A stretch of 64,000 bases of DNA from Hyphomicrobium_A sp964493785 (GTDB lineage: Bacteria > Pseudomonadota > Alphaproteobacteria > Rhizobiales > Hyphomicrobiaceae). The stretch spans positions 124,001 to 188,000 of the forward strand of contig CAZBPM010000002.1 in the NCBI GenBank assembly GCA_964493785.1, given 5' to 3'. This document shows positions 26,303-34,690 of this stretch, piece after piece (within the stretch, counting starts at the first letter, position 1; each line of letters begins with the position of its first letter). The notes under the pieces were generated by a model. That model was given only the letters and a program-made list of their open reading frames with translations, had not been told where the DNA came from and made no database searches. The position numbers were made by a program, and so were the translations under genes.

Positions 26303-27802
26303 ATGCTGCCGCCGCCGCGTTCCGACCTCAAGCCGAACACGTATGAATTCGAGACGCTTCCCCTAGTGAAGCCTACAGGCTTCCGCGAATACGACGCGCG
26401 CTGGCTGTTCCCGCAGGAGATCAACCTCCTCGGGCTCACTGCCGTGGGTCTTGGCATGGCGACCTTGTTCGCCGAGCGCGGCGTCCCCAAACGCCTCGTG
26501 ACCGGCCACGACTATCGCTCCTATTCGGCAACGGTGAAGCAGGCCCTCATCAACGGCTTGCTGGCCGGCGGCTGCGAGGTGCACGACATCGGCCTTGCCC
26601 TCTCGCCGATGGCCTACTTCGCGCAGTTCGACCTCGGCGTCGAAGGCGTCGCCATGGTCACGGCCTCGCACAACGACAATGGCTGGACCGGCATCAAGAT
26701 GGGCATGGCGCGCCCGCTGACCTTCGGCCCCGACGAGATGAGCCGTCTCAAGGAGATCGTTCTCTCAGGCGCCTACAAGCCTGCCGACGGCGGCAAGTTG
26801 ATCTTCGTCCCTGACATGGCTGAGCGCTACATCGCGGACCTCGCCAGCCGCCCCAAACTGAAGCGCAAGCTCAAGGTCGTCGCCGCGTGCGGTAACGGCA
26901 CGGCGGGCGCCTTTGCACCGAAGGTTCTAGAAGCGATCGGTTGCGAAGTCGTCCCGCTCGACGTCGAACTCGACTACACGTTCCCGCGCTACAATCCCAA
27001 TCCTGAAGACATGGAAATGCTGCACGCGATCGCCGAGGCGGTCGTCAAGCATAAGGCCGACGTCGGTCTCGGCTTCGATGGTGATGGCGACCGCTGCGGT
27101 GTCGTCGACAACGAGGGACACGAAATCTTCGCCGACACCGTCGGCGTCATGCTGGCACGCGATATCTCGGCCCGCCATCCCAATGCTGTGTTCGTCGCCG
27201 ACGTGAAGTCGACCGGTCTGTTCATGACCGATCCCGTGCTGCAGGCGAACGGCGCCAAGGCGCTCTACTGGAAGACCGGCCACTCCTACATGAAGCGCTA
27301 CACCTTCGAGCAGAAGGCGCTGGTAGGCTTCGAGAAGAGCGGGCACTTCTTCTTCCAGCCGCCTCTGGGTCGCGGCTATGACGACGGCATCGTCGCCGCG
27401 CTCGCCGTCTGCGACATGCTCGATCGCGCTCCCGGCAAGACCATGGCCGACCTTAAACGCGAGCTGCCGAAAACCTACCAGTCGCCGACGATGTCGCCGC
27501 ACTGCGATGACGAGAAGAAGTATGGCGTCGTCGACAAAGTCGTGGCGCACTTCAAGAAGCTCGCGGCCGATGGCGGCACAGTCGCCGGTCAGAAGATCCG
27601 TGATCTCGTCACCGTCAACGGCGTGCGCGTGACGCTCGAGGACGGCACCTGGGGGCTCGTCCGCGCGTCCTCCAATAAACCCGAGCTCGTCGTCGTCGTC
27701 GAAAGTCCGGTGTCGGAGGCCAACATGAAGGCCATCTTTGCCGACATCGATGGCGAGCTGTCGCGCCATCCTGAGGTCGGCGCGTACAATCAGAAGATCT
27801 GA
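26303..27802 (+). CDS. phosphomannomutase / phosphoglucomutase
   Basis: A 499-residue alpha-D-phosphohexomutase interconverting hexose 6- and 1-phosphates for GDP-mannose or UDP-glucose synthesis. The phosphoserine loop is TASHNDNGWTGIK near residue 116, the Mg-binding loop GFDGDGDRCGVVD near 255, the sugar-specificity loop FEKSGHFFF near 343, and the phosphate-binding C-terminal domain ends the protein. AAGGAG lies before ATG 26303. The sequence resembles AlgC/ManB-type dual enzymes; no capsule or LPS genes are adjacent. Confidence 0.92.
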   Translation: MLPPPRSDLKPNTYEFETLPLVKPTGFREYDARWLFPQEINLLGLTAVGLGMATLFAERGVPKRLVTGHDYRSYSATVKQALINGLLAGGCEVHDIGLALSPMAYFAQFDLGVEGVAMVTASHNDNGWTGIKMGMARPLTFGPDEMSRLKEIVLSGAYKPADGGKLIFVPDMAERYIADLASRPKLKRKLKVVAACGNGTAGAFAPKVLEAIGCEVVPLDVELDYTFPRYNPNPEDMEMLHAIAEAVVKHKADVGLGFDGDGDRCGVVDNEGHEIFADTVGVMLARDISARHPNAVFVADVKSTGLFMTDPVLQANGAKALYWKTGHSYMKRYTFEQKALVGFEKSGHFFFQPPLGRGYDDGIVAALAVCDMLDRAPGKTMADLKRELPKTYQSPTMSPHCDDEKKYGVVDKVVAHFKKLAADGGTVAGQKIRDLVTVNGVRVTLEDGTWGLVRASSNKPELVVVVESPVSEANMKAIFADIDGELSRHPEVGAYNQKI

Positions 27803-27808
27803 CGTAGC

Positions 27809-28639
27809 CTAACTCAGCAGATCGATCAGGAACCGGATCGATATCGTCGCGAGGAACGCGGCGAAGGCAAGCTCGAGCGTCCGGCGCGGAATGCGATGCG
27901 CCAGCCGGACGCCGAAGGGCGCTGCCCACACGCTAAGAGGAGCGACGATCGCCGCCGCGAGAAGGTTCACGTAGCCGAGCGAGAAGGGCGGCAGCCCGCT
28001 CGCGTCCCAGCCGGCCCAGATGTAGCCGACGACGCCCGGCAGCGCGATGAGCGGGCCGACACCGGCCGCCGTCGAGACCGCCTGCAGGATCGGCTTACCA
28101 AACAGCGTCAGCAGCGGCACCACGAACGTCGCCCCGCCGATGCTCATCAGCGTCGAGATGAACCCGATGAACAAGCCGCCGAGCTGCGGCCACGGTGACG
28201 GCGGTAGGTGATTCGATATGCGCCACTCCTCACGTCCCAGCGCCATCTTGATGGCGATCGTGGTGGCGGCGATGACCCAGATCCACTTCAGCACCTCGCC
28301 GCTCGCCGATTTTGCGGCGATCGCGCCGAGCACGACGCCGCCCACTACGTAAGGCGCAACGCGCTTCAACAACGCCATATCCACCGACCCGCGGGCGCGG
28401 TGTCCCGCGAACGACTTGAGCGACGTCGGCACGATGATCGCCAGGCACGTGCCCAGCACGAGGTGCATCCGAACCGATGGATCGATGTCGAGCACGCGAA
28501 AGACTTCATAGAGTACCGGCACGAGCACGCCACCGCCGCCAATACCCAGCAGGCCGGCAAGGAACCCTGCGATAACTCCGGCCGCGAGGAGACCGACGAT
28601 GAGCAGCGCAAGCTCGCTCGCGGGCAGGCCGAATGGCAT
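27809..28639 (-). CDS. TauE/SafE family sulfite/anion exporter
   Basis: A 276-residue inner-membrane protein with eight predicted helices in two TauE repeats. The first repeat has the GLLGIGGGGVLVPVL motif (residues about 28-42) and the second STLMSIGGATFVVPLL (about 160-175). Members export sulfite, sulfoacetate or other organosulfur anions. It is convergent with the mutase gene and lies 12 bases behind dusA, with which it is probably co-transcribed. Confidence 0.92.
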   Translation of the reverse strand: MPFGLPASELALLIVGLLAAGVIAGFLAGLLGIGGGGVLVPVLYEVFRVLDIDPSVRMHLVLGTCLAIIVPTSLKSFAGHRARGSVDMALLKRVAPYVVGGVVLGAIAAKSASGEVLKWIWVIAATTIAIKMALGREEWRISNHLPPSPWPQLGGLFIGFISTLMSIGGATFVVPLLTLFGKPILQAVSTAAGVGPLIALPGVVGYIWAGWDASGLPPFSLGYVNLLAAAIVAPLSVWAAPFGVRLAHRIPRRTLELAFAAFLATISIRFLIDLLS

Positions 28640-28651
28640 CGAGGGAAGCTC

Positions 28652-29656
28652 CTATTCGGCCGCGGTCGAGGCGAGGGTTCGCCAAGCCGGCTCGACGAGG
28701 GACAGGGCATCGTGCAGCGTCGATGCAGAGGCGTCCGCCCGCGTTGCATTCTCGCTCAGGTGCCGCCGGAACAGGCGCGCACGAGGCTCACCGTGATAGA
28801 GGCCCAGCATATGGCGCACCACGTTGTTGAGGCGACCGCCCGACGCCACGTGCCGCTCGATGTATGGCAGCATCCTGAGCGCGACGTCGTGCCGTGACGG
28901 CACCGGGGCGGCGTCATCGAAGAACCGGCGGTCGACATCGGCGAGCATATACGGCGTCTGATACGCAGCACGCCCCAGCATCACGCCGTCGACATGCTGG
29001 AGATGGGCTGCCGCCGCGTCGATGTCGGCGATGCCGCCATTGATGGATATTGTCAGCTCAGGCTTGGCCGCCTTGAGCCCGTAGACGCGCGCATAATCCA
29101 GCGGGGGAATCTCGCGGTTCTCCTTGGGCGACAGTCCGCTGAGCCATGCCTTGCGCGCGTGCACGATGAAGGTGCGGCAGCCGGCACCGGCGACGACGTC
29201 GATGAAGCGGTTGAAGTCGGCCTCGCTGTCCTGGTCGTCGATGCCGATGCGGCATTTGACTGTGATCGGCACCTTGACCTGGCTTTGCATGGCGACGACG
29301 CAAGCCGCGACGAGTTCCGGCTCTGCCATCAGGCAGGCGCCGAACCGCCCCTCCTGAACCCGGTCGGACGGGCACCCCACGTTGAGGTTGATCTCGCCGT
29401 AGCCGAACGTCTCGCCGATCGCCGCCGCCTCGGCCAGCGCCCCTGGATCGGAGCCTCCGAGTTGTAGCGCAGACGGCCCGCCCTCGCCGCCCCGGCCAAG
29501 CAGCCGTTCCCGGTCTCCCCGCAGAATGGCCGGCGCGGTCACCATCTCGGTATAGAGCAAGGCATGCTGCGTCAGCTGGCGGTGGAAGGTCCGGCAGTGC
29601 CGGTCCGTCCAATCCATCATAGGAGCGACAGAGAACCTATGTGCGGGGTGGCTCAA
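28652..29656 (-). CDS. dusA: tRNA-dihydrouridine synthase A
   Basis: A 334-residue FMN enzyme reducing uridine to dihydrouridine at positions 20/20a of tRNAs. FMN-site VAPMMDWTDRHCR is at residues 10-22, the catalytic Cys in NLNVGCPSDRVQEG near 96, a KCRIGID loop near 140 and the DusA-specific LSGLSPKENREIPPLDY near 182. The C-terminal helical tRNA-binding domain is complete. The start is ATG 29656, at the usual distance from the FMN motif. Confidence 0.95.
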   Translation of the reverse strand: MSHPAHRFSVAPMMDWTDRHCRTFHRQLTQHALLYTEMVTAPAILRGDRERLLGRGGEGGPSALQLGGSDPGALAEAAAIGETFGYGEINLNVGCPSDRVQEGRFGACLMAEPELVAACVVAMQSQVKVPITVKCRIGIDDQDSEADFNRFIDVVAGAGCRTFIVHARKAWLSGLSPKENREIPPLDYARVYGLKAAKPELTISINGGIADIDAAAAHLQHVDGVMLGRAAYQTPYMLADVDRRFFDDAAPVPSRHDVALRMLPYIERHVASGGRLNNVVRHMLGLYHGEPRARLFRRHLSENATRADASASTLHDALSLVEPAWRTLASTAAE

Positions 29657-30115
29657 AAATGCCTGCCGGGTTTAGAACCATTGCGCCGGCACCCAACCGC
29701 CCGATGAACATTGTCCGCCGCGGCGGCGCGGCCAGCACCGCTTACCTAAGCCAACCGGCGCTCGTTGGCGAGCGCAGGTCCGTCGCAAGGGTCAACATGC
29801 CTCGCGCAGCTTCCGGCTGAAGTCGGACGCCTCGACAAGCTGGAGATCGACCTCGGCATGGACATCGGCCGCACCATAAGGCCGCACAACGACAATCCCG
29901 GCAAACCATCGCGCTCGGGCCCAGGAGGAGATCTGCACCGAAAGCCGCGTCTGATCCGGCCCTGTTCCCGAGGGAACAGCCGTATCGACCTCACGCGATC
30001 ACACCTTCGACCATCGAACCGGCCTGATGCTAAATTGCGCATCCAGGGTCGATCATTGGATTCGTCATCTGCGTGCGTAATCGGCAGATGGTCGCAATAA
30101 AGGAAGGGACACGCG
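29657..30115. other. interval between dusA and a methyltransferase gene
   Basis: This 459-base gap contains no gene of normal size. On the minus strand there is a protein-like short frame (29792-29938, listed separately). On the plus strand an AGGAAGG site at 30101-30107 serves the methyltransferase gene. The rest shows no structure I can support. Confidence 0.45.
29792..29938 (-). CDS. candidate 48-residue ORF or gene remnant
   Basis: From a GTG at 29938 the minus strand encodes 48 residues whose composition is protein-like (ISSWARARWFAGIVVVRPYG, then an acidic/hydrophobic helix with QLVEASDFSRKL). The same frame is open about 60 bases further upstream without an ATG, and there is no Shine-Dalgarno. 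It may be the 3' end of a decayed gene or a very short real gene. I do not recognise it. Confidence 0.25.
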   Translation of the reverse strand: MQISSWARARWFAGIVVVRPYGAADVHAEVDLQLVEASDFSRKLREAC

Positions 30116-31162
30116 GTGGAACTGGATATGGCAAAGCTCGAGCCGCTGCTCGGGACGATGGTGCAGGAGATCGGTGCTGCTGCGAACGCCGCGCTGGTTC
30201 TCACCGGCGATAAGCTTGGGCTCTATCGCGCTCTTGCCGAGGGGCCAATGAGCTCAGCCGAGCTCGCCCGGAAGACTGGAACGCACGAGCGCTATGTGCG
30301 CGAGTGGCTCGGGGCACAGGCCGCATCAGGTTACGTCTCGTGCGATGCAGCAGCGGGTACGTTCTGGCTATCCCCCGAGCAGGCGGCCGTCTTCGCCGAC
30401 GAGGAAAGCCCCGTGCTCATGACAGGCGGCTTCTACTCGCTCTCAGCTGTTTTCGCTGATGAGCCCAAGCTCACTGAAGCGTTCAAGAGCGGCAAGGGCC
30501 TGGGGTGGGGAGATCGGTGCAATTGCCTGTTCTGTGGTGTCGAGCGGTTCTTTCGCCCTGGCTACAAGGGACACCTCATCAGCGAGTGGCTGCCGGCGCT
30601 CGACGGCGTCGTGGAGAAGCTAGAGCGGGGTGCGAAGGTTGCCGATGTCGGCTGCGGGCACGGCGCGTCCACACTGATCATGGCGCAAGCGTTCCCGAAC
30701 TCAGAGTTCATCGGTTACGACTTTCACGAAGCCTCGATAGCGCACGCACGCCAGCATGCAGGCGGTCTCGCAAACGTGAGTTTCGAGACGGCGCGAGCGC
30801 AGGATTACAAGGGCTCCGGATTCGACCTCGTCACGATCTTCGATGCCTTTCACGACATGGGAGATCCGGCGGGTGCGGCAAGACACGCCAGGAAGTCCCT
30901 CAAAACCGATGGCACGCTGATGCTCGTGGAGCCGATGGCGGGCGACACACTCACTGAGAACCTGAACCCGGTGGGCCGCGTCTATTACGCATTCTCGACC
31001 AGCGTATGCGTCCCCTGCTCGCTGGGTCAGGAGGTCGGCGCGGCGCTCGGTGCTCAGGCGGGAGAGAAACGCCTCGCTGAGGTCATTCGGCAAGGGGGTT
31101 TCTCGAAAGTTCGGCGAGCAGCAGAGACACCATTCAACATGGTGCTCGAGGCCCGCCCATGA
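30116..31162 (+). CDS. class I SAM-dependent methyltransferase with N-terminal winged helix
   Basis: A 348-residue protein. Residues about 20-85 form a winged helix-turn-helix (SSAELARKTGTHERYVREWL) as in the Rv2258c-like methyltransferases, where it serves dimerisation and substrate capping rather than DNA binding. The SAM-binding motif I VADVGCGHGAS lies near residue 178, with D in FIGYDFHEAS and the post-motif TIFDAFHDMGDP. AGGAAGG lies eight bases before GTG 30116, deciding that start over ATG 30128. The substrate is unknown; it is a single gene. Confidence 0.88.
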   Translation: MELDMAKLEPLLGTMVQEIGAAANAALVLTGDKLGLYRALAEGPMSSAELARKTGTHERYVREWLGAQAASGYVSCDAAAGTFWLSPEQAAVFADEESPVLMTGGFYSLSAVFADEPKLTEAFKSGKGLGWGDRCNCLFCGVERFFRPGYKGHLISEWLPALDGVVEKLERGAKVADVGCGHGASTLIMAQAFPNSEFIGYDFHEASIAHARQHAGGLANVSFETARAQDYKGSGFDLVTIFDAFHDMGDPAGAARHARKSLKTDGTLMLVEPMAGDTLTENLNPVGRVYYAFSTSVCVPCSLGQEVGAALGAQAGEKRLAEVIRQGGFSKVRRAAETPFNMVLEARP

Positions 31163-31274
31163 GGGCGGGCGTGGGCGAGGCTTGGTACCATCGCCTTTTC
31201 GGAGAGTGGCGGCGGGCGCGTTGATAACCGCGCCAGTCCCAGGTCGTCTGGTCGCGGCAGTCGGGGACGTTCAA

Positions 31275-33095
31275 TTAGGCGGCGGAAGCGTGAGATTCAA
31301 TCGGTTGCCAAGCCGCGAGCCAAGTCATGAATTCATCGGCGGGCAGCGGTGGCGAGATCAAATAGCCTTGCACAGCGGAACACTGAGTCTCCCGCAAAAA
31401 GTCGTACTCTTTGCGCGTCTCAACGCCCTCGGCCACGACCCGAAACCCGAGTTCGCTCGCCATTTTGATCATGTTGGTGACGAGGCTGCGATCTCGTGAG
31501 CCGTGCTCGATGCGCTGGATGAAGGACCTGTCGATCTTGATCGTGTCAGCCGGGATATCCTGAAGGTACGAAAAGCTGCTGTAACCGGTCCCGAAGTCGT
31601 CGATCGCACACCCGACGCCCGCGTCGCGTAGTTTGCCGAGATTTTTCAATACCAGCCCGCGGTGCGTGATCAGCGCGCTCTCCGTGAACTCAATATTGAG
31701 CCGGCTTGGCAGGACGCCGTGTCGATTCAAGGCAGCAATCACCGCGCAAGCAAACGTCTCTTCTTCCAGATTGACTGCCGACACGTTGACAGAAACGCGC
31801 AATTGTACGCCGTCGCGGTGCCAGGCTGCGGATTGCTCGAGAGCCGTATCGATAACGAGCGCTGTCAGGGGTTTGGCAAGCTCAGTCTGCTCAGCGAGCG
31901 GGATGAATTCTGCCGGCGAAATGCTGCCTAGCACCGGGTGCTTCCAGCGGAGCAGCGCCTCGGCTCCGTCGCATTCACCAGAACGCAGATTGACCGTTGG
32001 CTGGTATACGAGCGACAGTTGTCCTTGCTCCTGCAGAGCCTCACGGAGCGCTGCAATGAGTTCAAAATGCCGTTGGTGTATGGCGTTGGAGGCGGGGCAA
32101 TAGAGGCTCACACCTGTTTCCAACTGGCGCGCGTCCTGCGCTGCGGCATGTGCGGAGCGCAGAAGCTCCGTCGGATCTATCTCGCCAAGCCGAAACGTCA
32201 CAATCCCGATGGCCACTCCAGCCATTGGAGACACGCCAGCTGCCGCCGCGTCCCGCTTCAGGCCCTCGAACTGAGCAACCAACGAGTTGTGATCGCGCTC
32301 ATCGTGGTGGCCGTCGAGAATTGCCATGAACTGACTAGCGCCCACTTGGTACAACGTGGCCCCCACCAAGCGTTCTCTAACGGCCTTGAGGGCGTCATGA
32401 ATTAGCTCATCCAAGCAGCGCGGACCGAGCACGCGCATGGCTTGTGCCAGTCGCGCCGGATCAACCAGATCGAAAAGCACGGCGGTGCGCGCTTCGTTCG
32501 AGTGGTCAAGGTTCATGTCCTCGACGTCTTCGGCGAACTGATTGCGATTTGGAAGACCGCTAGCTGGATCGATCCGCCCGAATGAGTGCTGCAGCTCGAT
32601 TTGGGCCATCGCCATCGCTGCAAGATCCTTTAAGGCAGCTGCGTCTTCGACTGTGGCAGACATTCGGGGCTTGGTATCAAGCACGCACATCGATCCGAGC
32701 GTGAACCCATCCCGCGTCGTGAGCGGCGCGCCAGCGTAAAAGCGTACCCCGTTGTCGGCCAGGTAGCCGCCCTCGAAGCGGCAATCCTTGGTGAGGTCAG
32801 GAACCACCAGAATATCTGCTATGCGCGTAACCTCGGCGCACGGCGCCTTGTAGCGCGGGATCTCAGGCCCGCACCCCACGCGCGACTTGAACCACTGCCT
32901 GTTCTCGTCGGTCAGCGAGATTGCAGAAATGGGAGCGCTGAACAGCTGGCTCGCCATGCGCGTGATGCGATCGAAACTCTCGCTCGGCGGCGTATTGAGC
33001 AGATTCAGATCGCGAAGCGCACGCAGGCGGTCGGCTTCATCCATTGCATTCATTCCGAGCATAACACGTACGAAGAGTAATTGCTCCGCATACAT
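31275..33095 (-). CDS. GAF-GGDEF-EAL protein, c-di-GMP phosphodiesterase
   Basis: A 606-residue soluble signalling protein. A GAF domain covers about residues 20-160 (FDRITRMASQLF to TLGSMCVLDTKPR). A GGDEF domain follows (about 175-330) whose signature is replaced by GASQF, so it should not make c-di-GMP. The EAL domain (about 345-595) keeps all key residues: EALLRW, the Glu in NIEFTESAL, DDFGTGYSS, the Lys in IKIDRSF and VVAEGVET. It is therefore expected to hydrolyse c-di-GMP under GAF control. GGAGG seven bases before ATG 33095 decides the start; an upstream frame to 33212 is spurious. Confidence 0.9.
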   Translation of the reverse strand: MYAEQLLFVRVMLGMNAMDEADRLRALRDLNLLNTPPSESFDRITRMASQLFSAPISAISLTDENRQWFKSRVGCGPEIPRYKAPCAEVTRIADILVVPDLTKDCRFEGGYLADNGVRFYAGAPLTTRDGFTLGSMCVLDTKPRMSATVEDAAALKDLAAMAMAQIELQHSFGRIDPASGLPNRNQFAEDVEDMNLDHSNEARTAVLFDLVDPARLAQAMRVLGPRCLDELIHDALKAVRERLVGATLYQVGASQFMAILDGHHDERDHNSLVAQFEGLKRDAAAAGVSPMAGVAIGIVTFRLGEIDPTELLRSAHAAAQDARQLETGVSLYCPASNAIHQRHFELIAALREALQEQGQLSLVYQPTVNLRSGECDGAEALLRWKHPVLGSISPAEFIPLAEQTELAKPLTALVIDTALEQSAAWHRDGVQLRVSVNVSAVNLEEETFACAVIAALNRHGVLPSRLNIEFTESALITHRGLVLKNLGKLRDAGVGCAIDDFGTGYSSFSYLQDIPADTIKIDRSFIQRIEHGSRDRSLVTNMIKMASELGFRVVAEGVETRKEYDFLRETQCSAVQGYLISPPLPADEFMTWLAAWQPIESHASAA

Positions 33096-33233
33096 ATTGT
33101 GGCCTCCGTAAAGGAAGCCTTGCAGCGCCGGTCTTACGACTTTGGTCGAACGCGAACGGATGCCGAACAGCGCATTGGCACGCTGTGGCCTCCGACCAAC
33201 GCAGCAAGGCAAGCGGCCCCGCCATCGACGGCA

Positions 33234-33725
33234 TCATGACTGCGCGCTGCTCATGCTCGGGGGCACGAGAAACTCGTCGAGTTGCGCGAACTGCTCGGCA
33301 AAACCGCTCGTGCTGCCGGAGGCGATGGCCTCATCGAGCGCTTCCTTCGAGGGATAGAGCTCGTGCAGCATGACGAGGGTCTCGGCACCTCGCTCTTCGA
33401 ACGTGACCGTGGTGACGGCACCGTCGTCACCTTCATCATTCGTCCAGACGAGGCGCGACTGCGGCATCACTTCGAGGTACCTGCCGAAGAACGCCATCGG
33501 TTGCTCCGAGGACGGGTGTTGGAACTCAAGACGGTATTTGCCCCCCACACGAACGTCCATCTCGCAGGAAAGCATGGTCAAGCCACATGACTTCGGCAAC
33601 CACCACCGCTTGAACAGCTCGGGCTTGGTCCAAGCCTCGAACACAAGGTGCGCCGGGTCGTTGAAGGTTCGCGTAACGACCAGCTCACGCTCGGACCGCC
33701 GTTCCACCGTCGTCTGGTTCTTCAT
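33234..33725 (-). CDS. SRPBCC / AHSA1-like protein
   Basis: A 163-residue START/SRPBCC-fold protein of the AHSA1 group. The hallmark FNDPAHLVFEAWTKPELFKRWW is spread over residues 17-38, with DVRVGGKYRLEF near 57 and the C-terminal helix ALDEAIASGSTSGFAEQFAQL. Such proteins bind small hydrophobic ligands and are typically encoded directly after an ArsR regulator, as here (nine-base gap). The ligand is unknown. Confidence 0.88.
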   Translation of the reverse strand: MKNQTTVERRSERELVVTRTFNDPAHLVFEAWTKPELFKRWWLPKSCGLTMLSCEMDVRVGGKYRLEFQHPSSEQPMAFFGRYLEVMPQSRLVWTNDEGDDGAVTTVTFEERGAETLVMLHELYPSKEALDEAIASGSTSGFAEQFAQLDEFLVPPSMSSAQS

Positions 33726-33734
33726 GGGGTAGGT

Positions 33735-34100
33735 TCACCCTCTCTTCTTGCGTCCATCGATCTTTTCCTTCCGCTTCAGTTCCTCGACAACCTCATCCAG
33801 TTCGTCGAAGCGCGCACTCCAGAGCTGGCGGTACCTCTCGATCCAGGCCTCCTCTTCCTCCAGCCGGCGCAGGCCGAGCTTGCAGGTCCGCACGCGCCCG
33901 ACCTTCTCCGTGGTGACGAGCCCCGCCTGCTCCAGGACGGCGACATGCTTCTTCATGCCCGTGAGGGTCATGTGGAACTTCTCGGCAAGGTCAGTGATAG
34001 AAGCGTCTCTGCGCCCGAGCTGCTCCAGAACGCCGCGTCGCGTCGCGTCCGAGAGCGCGGCGAACGAGGCATCGAGACGGGCATTTGTATACTGAACCAT
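33735..34100 (-). CDS. ArsR-family transcriptional regulator
   Basis: A 121-residue winged-helix repressor. The DNA-binding segment runs from ALSDATRRGVLEQLG through SITDLAEKFHMTLTGMKKH to VAVLEQAGLVTTEKVGR, with a Lys/Glu-rich C-terminal helix. It lacks the Cys pairs of metal-sensing ArsR members and fits the group paired with SRPBCC proteins. The start is ATG 34100, and the start codon lies within a perfect palindrome that is probably its own operator. Confidence 0.9.
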   Translation of the reverse strand: MVQYTNARLDASFAALSDATRRGVLEQLGRRDASITDLAEKFHMTLTGMKKHVAVLEQAGLVTTEKVGRVRTCKLGLRRLEEEEAWIERYRQLWSARFDELDEVVEELKRKEKIDGRKKRG

Positions 34101-34112
34101 CGGGTTCAGTAT
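34089..34112 (-). promoter_or_regulatory. palindromic operator over the arsR-type start codon
   Basis: Two perfect 10-base arms, ATACTGAACC (34089-34098) and GGTTCAGTAT (34103-34112), are separated by four bases. The ATG of the ArsR-type gene (34098-34100) lies inside. Paired ArsR/SRPBCC modules are usually autoregulated at such a site. Binding here would block transcription start or the very beginning of the message. Confidence 0.75.
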
Positions 34113-34690
34113 GTAGCGCACGCAGCAGCGGCCTGCAAGAGATCTCGACACAGCTCGATGAGCAGCGGATCAATCGTTTCGATAGTACTCGACGCCCAAG
34201 TGCCAGTGCCGGTGAGATGCCTGCGCGCGCCTGCCCGATTTGACCAACAATAGGGTGCCTTGTGTATCTCGACCGCGATGCCCATTTGGACTTTAGGGTC
34301 ACGCCATGTGATCGAACCTAGCCTGTCCCTCTCATTCAGTCTTTCCATCGTCGCCACCGTCTACGGCGGGCTCGGGTTGAGCATCGAGGCAAACAAACTC
34401 AGTAAACAGCTCCGACAGGTCACCGCGAGGACGGCAGCCCCCTGGGCGACGCCTATCTCGCGACCCCAAAAATGACTTAGCTGCAAATGCGCGCGCGAGA
34501 TACGAGCGCTATATCGCCCTTGCTCGTGAATCGGGACCGAGCGGGGATACGGTTCAAACCGAGAACTGGTATCAGCACGCCGAGCATTATTTTCGGATGA
34601 TGCGCGATCCCAGTTTGTGAAACGCTGAACTAACTGCACACCTTCCGTGGTAATCCTCGACTCCATTGCCTCGAACCGCGATGGAGCGTC
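34113..34690. other. interval upstream of the first transglutaminase gene
   Basis: This stretch holds no intact gene. Its right half (34381-34620) encodes a DUF4167-like fragment without a start codon, listed separately. A 71-codon frame at 34260-34475 has no family resemblance and no ribosome site. Confidence 0.5.
34381..34620 (+). pseudogene. DUF4167 remnant
   Basis: In the frame ending with TGA at 34618-34620 the translation ends in NARARYERYIALARESGP, then TVQTENWYQHAEHYFRMM, which is the signature of the DUF4167 domain found once per genome in Rhizobiales. The frame is closed upstream by a stop at 34378-34380 and contains no ATG, GTG or TTG between that stop and the conserved part, so it cannot start normally. 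The usual N-terminal RNA-binding-like Arg/Gly/Asn-rich region is missing. It looks like a duplicated or truncated fragment. Confidence 0.6.
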
